From a virus, in the IMG/VR virus record IMGVR_UViG_3300027971_000039, positions 21,828-85,827 of that record: a stretch of DNA of 64,000 nucleotides; one strand, written 5' to 3'. A program made the position numbers and the translations under genes. The first letter of the stretch is position 1; each line of letters opens with the position of its first letter. Shown here one piece after another: positions 36,327 to 43,849 of this stretch. The notes beneath the pieces were generated by a model. That model was not told the DNA's origin and did not search any database. It was given only the letters and a program-made list of their open reading frames with translations.

Positions 36327-36788
36327 TTAACTTTGCTGTAAGGTTTGAGCGGAGAAGCTAACCTTACCTGAACTATATCCCGCTAATGTTGGGGTTGTGA
36401 GTTGAACTTGACCAGCTGAAGTTATATTAAACGTACAATCAGCATCACCAACATAATCTCTTGTTAATGTCCAAGCTGAACCATCATAAACTACTGTAAT
36501 ATTACCAGCTTCACTAACAGTTGAACTTCCAATCCGGATTACGGCGTATTTAATATAACCAGCACGAACCGCAGAAGTTGGAAAGTTTAAATCTGTAATG
36601 TCTAAATTTGTGTTAACATCGCTAACTAAGTTAAATACTTGAGGTGCAATGTCGTATGGCCCAACAGCAGATAAGAGAGCCTGTTCTGTGGCTTGGGCAA
36701 ATTCAATAACTGCCGGAGCCCAATTAGGTGACTCTCCAGAGGAGGGAAATTCAATGGGCGTGCCCTGAATAGTAATTGTTACACTCAT
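36327..36788 (-). CDS. Fibre-tip-like protein, 153 aa
   Basis: The C-terminal half (GSAWTLTRDYVGDADCTFNI, then TSAGQVQ) parallels the C-terminal domain of the 1276-aa fibre, indicating a shared beta-sandwich module encoded once as a fusion and once alone. A late-motif copy lies 6 nt upstream of the ATG. Structural role inferred. Confidence 0.55.
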   Translation of the reverse strand: MSVTITIQGTPIEFPSSGESPNWAPAVIEFAQATEQALLSAVGPYDIAPQVFNLVSDVNTNLDITDLNFPTSAVRAGYIKYAVIRIGSSTVSEAGNITVVYDGSAWTLTRDYVGDADCTFNITSAGQVQLTTPTLAGYSSGKVSFSAQTLQQS

Positions 36789-36792
36789 ACTT

Positions 36793-36806
36793 TTATAGTT
36801 GTTAAA
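36793..36806 (-). promoter_or_regulatory. Late-motif copy 3, before 36327-36788
   Basis: Minus-strand TTTAACAACTATAA ending about 5 nt before the ATG at 36788. The closeness leaves almost no leader, so if this is a promoter the transcript would be nearly leaderless or the start lies within the motif. Confidence 0.6.
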
Positions 36807-36820
36807 TACTCAAAATTATA

Positions 36821-38248
36821 TTATTTTTTATATACTAGGCGTAGTTTACCACAATCATATACTCGGTATAGACCATCTTTTAGAGAGTGTTCATGCTCAG
36901 TCATTCCAATTGGAGTATTCACCAACGCCTTTTGTCTAGATTGTTTGGATATAATGATCGCTTTCTTAGAGTCATAATAAAAATAATCTGGAGGTAGTAT
37001 CCCATCTAAAACCCAGCCATTTTTAATCCAAGAAGATCCATTGGACCACCTTAAATCAATCCATGTAATAAGTTCACTATATTTATTGCTTGCAAATTTA
37101 GTTAATTTAGTAATTCCACCAGCAACAGTATAGTTTTCCTTTACACAATACCTACTAATGACATATTCTTTGTTTTTTCTATGATGCTTTCCGATTGTAA
37201 TTACAGACAGTAATTCGTCGTTAAAGTATAAACCAATTGCTTCTATAAATGAACACGACCCTAAAATGTGATATTGATTTAAAAAATACTTAGCTTCTTT
37301 TTTAGGAACTTGTCTTATTTCACATTCCCTTCCGTATATTCTTATTTCATTTTTACCTAATTTAGATCGTAGAAAGGACTTTACTTGATTGCATTTATTC
37401 TTCCATTCAAAATCAAATATATGAATTAAATCCAACCCAGCTTCTTTTGCTATATTTGTTTTATCTAGGTGATATTTAGGATACATTTTTTTATTGTATT
37501 CTGAATGCCAAAAAGCACCGTTATATTCAATAGCTATATTATACTCTTTAATTTTTAAATCAATTTGTTTTGGGTTTTTTCCACCAATAAAAGAAGATTC
37601 TGCTGTAATACCAATAGATTCTAGCCATTTTTTTATTTGTAGTTCGCCTTCCGATACAAAGAAATTACCATTTTGTAATAGTGTATTTAGATATTTTTCT
37701 TTTGTTTCTGGTAAAGACGCTGGATTCTCTACTCCATATTTTTTTAAATTCGACTCTTTTAAGCCCAATTTAATTTTTTCAGAAAACATGGGATTAGATA
37801 CACCATGATTTGTAATGGTTGTTGAAATTTGTTTTTTTCTTAATTCTGGACTATGCATGGGGGATTCAACCCCATAATTAGACTTTAATGTGTTTTTTGA
37901 TTTGTTGAGAAACTCTTTATTTTGTAGTGCGTGTTCAACGCCATACTTTTCTTTCATTGTAGAGCGAGCTTTTTTACGCACTTCTACAGCGGCACCGGCA
38001 TTAGCAACTCCATATTTTGATAGGTTGGTGGATTCTCTGCGTTTTTTAACAGAGTTCGGATGCGTGCTTGCGTTTGCTTGTTGTAAAGCCTTAAAAGAAG
38101 ATACAAATTCACCGAATTCATCATCAATAAAGATCAATTTAGTATCTTTATTATATATATCTAATTGATTTAATTTGAGTTTAACTCCATCTGGAGTCCA
38201 ATATTTACTTTCATTTCTTTTTTGAATTACACCTTTGGGTCTTGCCAT
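36821..38248 (-). CDS. Homing endonuclease with DNA-binding repeats and Vsr-like domain, 475 aa
   Basis: Five repeats of the form (K/N)(Y/H)GVxxP/A at about residues 79, 103, 126, 149 and 171, spaced 23 residues, form a DNA-reading array. A Vsr/EDxHD-like nuclease core follows: D230 (KQIDLKIKEY), E241 (AIEYNGAFWHSE) and H248. The last 150 residues are another domain of unknown role. It stands 100 nt downstream of the capsid gene without interrupting it, so it looks free-standing; neighbouring capsid introns may be its target context. Confidence 0.8.
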   Translation of the reverse strand: MARPKGVIQKRNESKYWTPDGVKLKLNQLDIYNKDTKLIFIDDEFGEFVSSFKALQQANASTHPNSVKKRRESTNLSKYGVANAGAAVEVRKKARSTMKEKYGVEHALQNKEFLNKSKNTLKSNYGVESPMHSPELRKKQISTTITNHGVSNPMFSEKIKLGLKESNLKKYGVENPASLPETKEKYLNTLLQNGNFFVSEGELQIKKWLESIGITAESSFIGGKNPKQIDLKIKEYNIAIEYNGAFWHSEYNKKMYPKYHLDKTNIAKEAGLDLIHIFDFEWKNKCNQVKSFLRSKLGKNEIRIYGRECEIRQVPKKEAKYFLNQYHILGSCSFIEAIGLYFNDELLSVITIGKHHRKNKEYVISRYCVKENYTVAGGITKLTKFASNKYSELITWIDLRWSNGSSWIKNGWVLDGILPPDYFYYDSKKAIIISKQSRQKALVNTPIGMTEHEHSLKDGLYRVYDCGKLRLVYKK

Positions 38249-38293
38249 AATTTTATTGTATATTGGTTAAGCTGTGTTTTCAAGATTGAGAAA

Positions 38294-38334
38294 GAAAATA
38301 AAAAAGAAGGAGGATACAATTAAGTATCCCCCTT
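38294..38334 (-). terminator. Rho-independent terminator after the capsid gene
   Basis: On the minus strand an 11-bp stem AAGGGGGATAC / GTATCCTCCTT (one G-U) with a 6-nt loop is followed by CTTTTTTATTTT. It lies 16 nt past the capsid stop and would limit read-through into the endonuclease gene. Confidence 0.9.
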
Positions 38335-38349
38335 CCCCAATGTTACTGA

Positions 38350-40712
38350 TTAGCTATTAACAATGTCAGTAATAATGGTGTTACGACCGGGAGCCTGACA
38401 GAAGAGGGCCTGATCGGTGTAAAGGCGTAGCTCGTAAGCCGCGCTGTTCTCTAGGTCACGGAAGAACTCTTCACCTTGACCGGGACGCTTGAAGGTGATA
38501 TCGGTAGAACCGACGCGCATCCAGTCTTCAACGTTAAGAAGATAAGCATATCCTTGCTTAACATAAAGAGACGGCTCAATTTCAATCTCACCATTTTGTG
38601 AATGGAATTTGAGTGATTTTGATCCGTTTTCCATTTTAGCAGGACTGTAGCTCTGATCATACTTGCGTAGAGCAGCTTGGTCGGTGAGCATATTCTGCCA
38701 AGAACGGACGTTGACTAGAGCAAGAAGTGTACCTTCTTGACCTTTTTCAACGGCACGGGTTGCAGCCTGTCCGAGTTTGGTAAAGGATAGAGCAGCTGAA
38801 GCTGCGCTATAGGTGTTACCACGGAAGAGGTTGTAAGTTCCAACGTCGATGTTGAAGAGTGAACCTGAAGAAACGGTTAGAATCTTGTGGATTCCAGCGA
38901 ATTCGTTTCCGTAAGCCCCTTTGTGCCAAATAATATCACCAGAAGCGATGAGAGCAGCAACAGAAGAGTCACAGGTAACAGTCTGAGCAGACATGTCTAC
39001 TGAAAGAACCTTAACAGATGCTTTTAAGGCACCAGTTGAAGGATCGCGAATTTCAATAGGCATTCCTTCTGCCCCTGCCCAGATACCAGGTGCCCATTCA
39101 CCGGTTTCAATGGTGATAACTGCACCAAGTGCGGAGTCAACAACAGCATATCCAACCTGACCATAGAGCATTTCGATTTCGAGCTTCTTGGCCATAGAAC
39201 GGAGCATGTTTGCCACTAGGAATTTAGTAGCATCCATGAAAGCCTTCTGACCACCGAGAGCAGCACGAGAAGCAGCGACATAGCCAAGGAGTGAACGGAG
39301 AACGGCTGGAGAGCCTTTCACCTGAGCGTCTTTGACTTGTCCTGCGACTGGAGCTTGTAAGTTAACAAATTCAAATACTTAATGTATTTGTGTGGGGCTC
39401 TTTATCCCCACAGTCCCATATTTCTATGGGATTGGACTATCTTTTTTTCCAAAAACAGCTATAAAATAATTTACCATTGATTTATCTAAATTCATTAATT
39501 TAGCAATCTTATGTGGCGTATTATTATTGATATGTAAAGAAAGAATTTGTTCTTTCATTTCCATATACTTTTTTGGAAATCGAGGACTCGTGGAAGGATT
39601 ATTAACATTTTCAGTCTCACCTTCTAGTCTCTGCGCGTGTCCAGAGATTTCTTCTGAACTTCCGCTCTGATTGGCATGAGAAAGATATTCAAACTTAAAA
39701 TTTTTACGAATAACATTATATTTACAACTAGCTAAAATACTACTTCTAGAAATATTTAATTCTTTGCAAGCATTTTTAAAAGAACTAAAAACATATACTT
39801 CTGATGTAATTGTATTTATCGCTTTCACACCAACAATATGATTTGTCGATTCTTTGTTTAATTTTTTATTTCTCATTTTTTGTTTTGTTTCGTTGTCAAA
39901 AGTGTAATCATTACCACCAGTGGTTAAATTATAACCATTTGGGCGTAATGTATTATAAAATTCAATAAAATATTTTTCATAATAATTTAATGAATCTTTA
40001 TCAAAACAAGAAATAATTTCTTCAAATATAAAGTTATTAAGGCCGTATTTTTTAAAAGCCTTACCCAAAATACCAGATTTTGTCCACTTGTGTGCACCCC
40101 AACGTAAACGAACATTACGTTTGGTTTGACCAACGTATTGTTGTCCGTTAACTTTGTTAGTGATTAGGTAGATTAATCCGTATTTCATTTTATCTTTCTT
40201 TTAGCGTTCCAGGTTTTTTCCTCAATTTTCACTATACTGTTACCAGTATAGGGCCCTTAACTTAACAAGTCAAGGCGTCTTCGTCTGATCCGGCAAAAGT
40301 CACTCCGTGTTCTAACATACTGTTATCATTGAGTTTTTCTCAATAGGCTGGTCATTTCTGCCAACCTCTACCGTTTCATTTTGTTATTTCGGTAGTTCGG
40401 ACTATCGCATCAACTTTCGTTGCCAACTCGTTTAGTCTCTCACGGTGCTTTCGCTTCCGCCTTGTCACCCTCTACAGGGCTTCCAAGTCAATTAGAGTCG
40501 GTTTAGGCTCGGCTTAGAAGTTAACCGAGGATAATTGGCTGGTGATATAAATTCCCAGGTTGCTTATCCTTGCTCATGAACTTGATCTTATTTAGCAACT
40601 TAACCCCATCTGGGATTAACTCTGCAAGACGATCGGCATAAGTTTCTTTGAAAAATCCATTCAATGTTCCAACGGTATTATTTGGAGTACCGTAAGTATT
40701 TGCACTTGCCAT
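38350..40712 (-). CDS. Major capsid protein, split into three exons by two group I introns
   Basis: Exon 1 is 40712-40524 (63 codons, ending QPIILG). Exon 2 is 40315-40273 (43 nt, LEHGVTFAGSDEDA). Exon 3 is 39365-38350 (FNLQAPVAGQVKDAQ onward). Joined they give a single frame of 415 aa with no stop. The junction text matches what I know of podovirus coat proteins (GNLYHQP.ILG LEHGVTF...DEDAF NL.APVAGQ). P1 and P10 pairings support each junction. The gene follows scaffold and decoration-like genes. Without splicing, exon 1 ends at a TAA right after the splice site, so splicing is essential for virions. Confidence 0.92.
39366..40272 (-). ncRNA. Group I intron 2 in the capsid gene (907 nt, with endonuclease)
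   Basis: 5' junction GCCT^TGAC, 3' junction TTTG^TTAAC. P1 is exon GCCU with intron GGGC (40256-40253), U-G at the cut. P10 is intron AAGUUAA (40263-40257) with exon 3 UUAACUU, 7 perfect pairs. P2 is an 8-bp hairpin with GUAA loop (40251-40232). P7 strands GACTA (39629-39625) and TAGTC (39439-39435). P9-type hairpins at 39430-39415 (GAAA loop) and 39411-39392. The intron ends in G. Confidence 0.9.
39424..40188 (-). CDS. GIY-YIG homing endonuclease inside intron 2, 254 aa
   Basis: The GIY-YIG core is GLIYLIT...QQYVGQT (4-22) with R29 in RLRWGAHK and E71 in YYEKYFIEFYNT as catalytic residues. A NUMOD1-like DNA-binding segment follows (about 120-160, VFSSFKNACKELNISRSS). Residues about 168-195 are encoded by the intron's own catalytic core, and a helix-turn-helix-like part (HKIAKLMNLDKSMVNYF) follows. 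The stop codon lies in the P9 hairpin. It likely drives homing of intron 2 into intronless capsid genes. Confidence 0.9.
   Translation of the reverse strand: MKYGLIYLITNKVNGQQYVGQTKRNVRLRWGAHKWTKSGILGKAFKKYGLNNFIFEEIISCFDKDSLNYYEKYFIEFYNTLRPNGYNLTTGGNDYTFDNETKQKMRNKKLNKESTNHIVGVKAINTITSEVYVFSSFKNACKELNISRSSILASCKYNVIRKNFKFEYLSHANQSGSSEEISGHAQRLEGETENVNNPSTSPRFPKKYMEMKEQILSLHINNNTPHKIAKLMNLDKSMVNYFIAVFGKKDSPIP
40316..40523 (-). ncRNA. Group I intron 1 in the capsid gene (208 nt, no ORF)
   Basis: 5' junction CTCGGT^TAAC, 3' junction GTATG^TTAGAA. P1 is exon CUCGGU with intron GCCGAG (40513-40508), six pairs with U-G at the cut. P10 is intron UUCUAA, directly 5' of that guide, with exon 2 UUAGAA, six perfect pairs. 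P7 strands GACTA (40437-40433) and TAGTC (40404-40400) in the typical GAGACTAAA and ATAGTCCGAAC contexts. Terminal hairpins include ATTGAG/CTCAAT (40344-40328). It is a minimal intron without endonuclease. Confidence 0.92.
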
Positions 40713-40735
40713 ATACTATATTTCCTTTCTATTAA

Positions 40736-41059
40736 TTATTCTTTTACAACGTATTTTAAAATAACACTGTCGGCAGCAACCATAGCTGCACTGAGTGTTA
40801 GAGTTACTTGTGAATCAGCAACGCCGCCAGAAGGAGTTCCAATTGCAATTCCAGCTTGAGCGATTAGATAAACACCAACGCTGTCGTCACAATGTAAAGC
40901 AGCCCGAACTTCAGCAACAGGCTCACCCACTTGAATTACAACATTGGTTCCTGCCCCAAGAGCAATAACACCAATGTCTGATAGTTTTAAACAAAGTTCC
41001 TGCACTTTTAGTGCAACCGAAAGAACTTTGTCGTCTTTTGATTGATAAGAAATTGACAT
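40736..41059 (-). CDS. Capsid-associated protein, 107 aa (possible decoration protein)
   Basis: Beta-rich small protein ending in a strand (AADSVILKYVVKE), located between scaffold and capsid genes. In podoviruses this slot often holds a head-decoration or accessory protein. No catalytic motif. Ends 23 nt before the capsid start; GAAAGGAAATATAGTATG precedes the capsid ATG. Confidence 0.55.
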   Translation of the reverse strand: MSISYQSKDDKVLSVALKVQELCLKLSDIGVIALGAGTNVVIQVGEPVAEVRAALHCDDSVGVYLIAQAGIAIGTPSGGVADSQVTLTLSAAMVAADSVILKYVVKE

Positions 41060-41179
41060 ATTATTTCCTATATTTGGTTAAATGGTTAATAGTTAATTGC
41101 CTTGTAATCTTCTTAGATATTTCCACTCAGTATACCTGGTTATGGAAAGTCTTAGTTGACTACCCTATAAAACAAACGA

Positions 41180-42115
41180 TCAAACTCCGAAAAAGTCCTT
41201 ATAAGACATTTTCTTTTCAGGTTCTTTTACAGAAGTTTTACCGCCCGTATCTTTTACTGCTTTAGCCGAAGAAACAGCAACTGCTTCTTTAGCCTTAGCA
41301 AGATTCTTTTTACGAAAATTAGCTAAACGCTGCTTTCCTAAAAACTGTTCTAATGCCTCATCTGGCATAGCGTTGATGAGGGTTTGAATATCTTTTTCAA
41401 GTTCTTGTTTTACAAGAGGAATAACATCTTCAGCAGAAACATCATATCCTTCTTGCAAAGCTACAAGCATATAATCTGCAATCTTCTTAACCACATATGG
41501 TTCTTTAGGAAGATTAGAGCTTTCTAAAGCAGCGGTCATTTGCTGATCGTACTTCTCGTATGCTTGCTCTTGTAGTCGTTCAAATTCTTTTTGTTCGAAT
41601 TGTTGTTTTTCTTGTTCACGTTCTTGTTTAAGAGAACGAAGTTCTTCTTCGATTCGTTCTTTTTCAAGTTGTTCAGGTGATTTTTGGGAGTTTTCAATTT
41701 CTTGTTCAATAATTTGTCTTGCTAATTCACGTTCATCAATACTAAGTTCTTTAAGAAGCTTGCGAGGGTTTTTAGTGCCTTCGGTGATTAGCTGACGAAT
41801 TTCTTTTTCAAGCTGGGCATATTCTTGAGCGCGTTTTGTTCCCATGCGTGACATTTGAAGGTGGCGCTTCATGTATTCAATAGCTTCAGGATCATCTGGA
41901 ATTTCAAATGGAAGATCTTCATCAATCTCACGTCCATCTACTTTTAGACGGAGAGAACGAAGCCTAGCTGCTTCTTTAACGGCAGCTTTTGCTTCTTGAC
42001 TAGAGTTTTGGGTTGTTTCTGGGGCATCTGCAATTTCGGCAGAAGAAGATTCGAATACCTCGCTTGAGGTTTCGGGACTAGCTGATTGTACAGCTTGTGC
42101 TGATGAATTATCCAT
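41180..42115 (-). CDS. Scaffolding protein, 311 aa
   Basis: Acidic disordered N-terminus (about 1-45), then long Glu/Gln/Lys coiled coils (about 85-205), and a basic C-terminus (GKQRLANFRKKNLAKAK). This matches podovirus scaffolds of about 300 aa, where the basic C-terminus binds the coat protein. Gene order portal side, scaffold, small protein, capsid supports it. A late-motif copy lies 70 nt upstream. Confidence 0.8.
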   Translation of the reverse strand: MDNSSAQAVQSASPETSSEVFESSSAEIADAPETTQNSSQEAKAAVKEAARLRSLRLKVDGREIDEDLPFEIPDDPEAIEYMKRHLQMSRMGTKRAQEYAQLEKEIRQLITEGTKNPRKLLKELSIDERELARQIIEQEIENSQKSPEQLEKERIEEELRSLKQEREQEKQQFEQKEFERLQEQAYEKYDQQMTAALESSNLPKEPYVVKKIADYMLVALQEGYDVSAEDVIPLVKQELEKDIQTLINAMPDEALEQFLGKQRLANFRKKNLAKAKEAVAVSSAKAVKDTGGKTSVKEPEKKMSYKDFFGV

Positions 42116-42184
42116 AATATGATACCTTTTTTACGCCCTTACGGGTAGTTTAAAGTGAACCGCTCGACATGAGTAGGTTTCTAT

Positions 42185-42197
42185 TATAGTTGTTAAT
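42185..42197 (-). promoter_or_regulatory. Late-motif copy 4, before the scaffold gene
   Basis: Minus-strand ATTAACAACTATA about 70 nt before the scaffold ATG at 42115, directly after the stop of a 36-aa frame. It is placed to drive scaffold, decoration and capsid expression. Confidence 0.65.
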
Positions 42198-42198
42198 A

Positions 42199-42309
42199 TT
42201 ATTTACCTTTCTTAATATGCTTTTTAATTCTATTAAACCGTTTCTTATCAGAATACAATTCTTTATATAATGGCTTTGTTGATTCGTATGTGTTAGAAGA
42301 TGCTGACAT
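42199..42309 (-). CDS. Small basic protein, 36 aa
   Basis: ATG 42309 to TAA 42199. Sequence begins MSASSNTYESTKPLYKEL and ends in a Lys-rich helix KRFNRIKKHIKKGK. Lies 3 nt after the 330-aa gene. Such Lys-rich tails recur in several small genes of this cluster; virion DNA binding is a guess. Confidence 0.5.
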   Translation of the reverse strand: MSASSNTYESTKPLYKELYSDKKRFNRIKKHIKKGK

Positions 42310-42312
42310 ATA

Positions 42313-43305
42313 TTATTCCTCAGAAGCTGGCATCCTATTTTTCTTTTTTTGTTCAGTTAGCATATTATTTAAACGTCTGTATTTAGCTAATTCAGCTTCT
42401 TCTTGTTCTTGTGTTTGCGTTGAAGTTGGACGTAATAATTCAAGAAATGGAGCAGCTCTTCCTGCTAGTTTTCCAGCCATTCCTAATCCAGTTTCAGCAA
42501 TATCAAGACCTACTTCTGGAATGTTGCCCTCTTTCACATCCATAGCAGCACCAACAGCACCTAAACCTGTTGCAACTTTAGGCAAAGCCCCAAGAACTTT
42601 TTGTGTTCCACGTCCCATAGATGACTTTAAATTTGAAAATTGTTTTTCTCTAGCTATTTGATTTTTGATTTTACCAATATCAACATCCCTAGCGCCTTCG
42701 GGGTCTTTTATGACAGGAGTTGTATCCATAGGCATACCCTGCTCTAACCATTCACGCACTCTTTTAGTGGATCGGGATGCTTCACTCAATCTTTCCATTT
42801 CTTGGAGTGCTTCTGCTTTTGTTGCTTCGTCAATATTAATACCAGCTTCTTTAAATTTATTAGCAATTAGTTCACCAGAAACACCCGCTTGTTTTAATTC
42901 TTCTGCGAAACTTGGTGGTGGGGAATATTTTCCACCAATATAAGAAGCTTTACCTAGTCCCTCACTGGGATATTTTTTTTCAATTTCAAGTGCTTCCATT
43001 GCAATTGGGTCTTCATAAATATCTTTTGCTAGTGTCCTACCTCTAGATTTTATATCTTCCAATGTCTTTTGTTTTAAATCAGGTGGTAAATCTTCTAGAC
43101 TTTTCCCAAAATAAACAGTATCTTTTTGTTTAGCTAAATCTTCAAGATTTTTTGTTTGTTGTTGAGCAAATTCTTCAAATTGAAGTTCTTTACGGCGAGC
43201 ATTTTCAAGATCTCGAAGAAGTTTTTTTTCTTTTTGTTCTGAAGTCATATGAGTAATATCGGTTGCATCTGGGTCTGCTTCTAATATTTTTTTTGCCTTC
43301 GCCAT
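42313..43305 (-). CDS. Virion-region protein sharing a module with the 782-aa protein, 330 aa
   Basis: Helical, Lys/Glu-rich N-terminal half; then a Gly/Ala-rich segment around 235-290 (PKVATGLGAVGAAMDVKEGN... FLELLRPT) that parallels residues about 255-330 of the 782-aa protein, including the following E(E)AEL motif. The first and last segments recur joined together in the 35-aa gene at 43739-43846. Probably an internal virion protein; function unknown. Confidence 0.55.
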   Translation of the reverse strand: MAKAKKILEADPDATDITHMTSEQKEKKLLRDLENARRKELQFEEFAQQQTKNLEDLAKQKDTVYFGKSLEDLPPDLKQKTLEDIKSRGRTLAKDIYEDPIAMEALEIEKKYPSEGLGKASYIGGKYSPPPSFAEELKQAGVSGELIANKFKEAGINIDEATKAEALQEMERLSEASRSTKRVREWLEQGMPMDTTPVIKDPEGARDVDIGKIKNQIAREKQFSNLKSSMGRGTQKVLGALPKVATGLGAVGAAMDVKEGNIPEVGLDIAETGLGMAGKLAGRAAPFLELLRPTSTQTQEQEEAELAKYRRLNNMLTEQKKKNRMPASEE

Positions 43306-43308
43306 ATA

Positions 43309-43551
43309 TTAATCCTTTAATCTTTTCTTTAATTTAGAGAATCGCACTTTGCTTGTTTTATGACCAACTTTTTGTTTATCAGCAATAGCTCTTTTTCTTT
43401 CAGAAGAAGATAGCTCTGACCACGTTTTGGGTGTGTCGGATGTAACTTTTTTAGATGGTCTGCATTTAGGAGTGCCTTTAGTGGTGCCTGATCCACATTC
43501 GTCACCCTTTTGGTTAGTCCATTTTTCAGCAAACCATCTTTTGAGGCTCAT
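43309..43551 (-). CDS. Small basic Cys-containing protein, 80 aa
   Basis: Pattern MSLKRWFAEKW...DECGSGTTKGTPKCRP...TPKTWSELSSSER...K is seen in many phage and giant-virus small proteins of unknown role (DUF5872-like family by memory). Two Cys and a Lys-rich tail suggest nucleic acid binding. It overlaps the next gene by 4 nt. Confidence 0.65.
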   Translation of the reverse strand: MSLKRWFAEKWTNQKGDECGSGTTKGTPKCRPSKKVTSDTPKTWSELSSSERKRAIADKQKVGHKTSKVRFSKLKKRLKD

Positions 43552-43739
43552 TTATAACCACCACCACGAGCCTTATATGTTTTAACAATCCAAGCAGATG
43601 CATATGCAGAAGGAAAACGATCAAATTTTTGTTTAGCTTCAGCTTTAACACGAGAATATAAAGCAGAATCTGTTGGCTTAGACCCATCAGAAGTTTTACC
43701 TAATGATTTTTTTAGGTTTTTAAATTTAGACATAAACAT
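43548..43739 (-). CDS. Small basic protein, 63 aa (DUF5872-like)
   Basis: Contains DGSKPTDSALYSRVKAEAKQKF and RFPSAYASAWIVKTYKARGG (parts of one conserved block), the pattern of DUF5872-type proteins that accompany the CGS...CRP family. ATG 43739 overlaps the previous stop as TAATG; ATG 43733 is also possible. Role unknown. Confidence 0.65.
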   Translation of the reverse strand: MFMSKFKNLKKSLGKTSDGSKPTDSALYSRVKAEAKQKFDRFPSAYASAWIVKTYKARGGGYK

Positions 43740-43846
43740 TATTCTTCTGAAGCAGGTACTCTATTTTTCTTTTTTTGTTCTGGTGTTTCTTCTAAAATAC
43801 GAGTTGCGTTTGGGTCTTCATTTAATTTTCTTTTTAAGTTTGCCAT
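43739..43846 (-). CDS. 35-aa miniature of the 330-aa protein
   Basis: MANLKRKLNEDPNATRILEE resembles the start of the 330-aa protein (MAKAKKILEADPDATDI), and its end EQKKKNRVPASEE is nearly identical to the end of the same protein (EQKKKNRMPASEE). The intervening 300 residues are missing. It is in frame, coupled by TAATG, and 3 nt from the transglycosylase gene, so it is likely translated. Either a deletion derivative or a seed-like remnant. Confidence 0.6.
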   Translation of the reverse strand: MANLKRKLNEDPNATRILEETPEQKKKNRVPASEE

Positions 43847-43849
43847 ACC

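Noticed and set aside
38350-39321. Second part of the capsid as an independent gene starting at GTG 39321
   Set aside because: The coding frame extends upstream to the predicted intron 2 junction at 39365 and joins the micro-exon in frame; no ribosome-binding site precedes the GTG.
40273-40712. Capsid gene broken by a frameshift or stop mutation (pseudogene)
   Set aside because: The breaks coincide with perfect P1/P10 group I intron pairings and the intervening segment encodes the exact missing residues.
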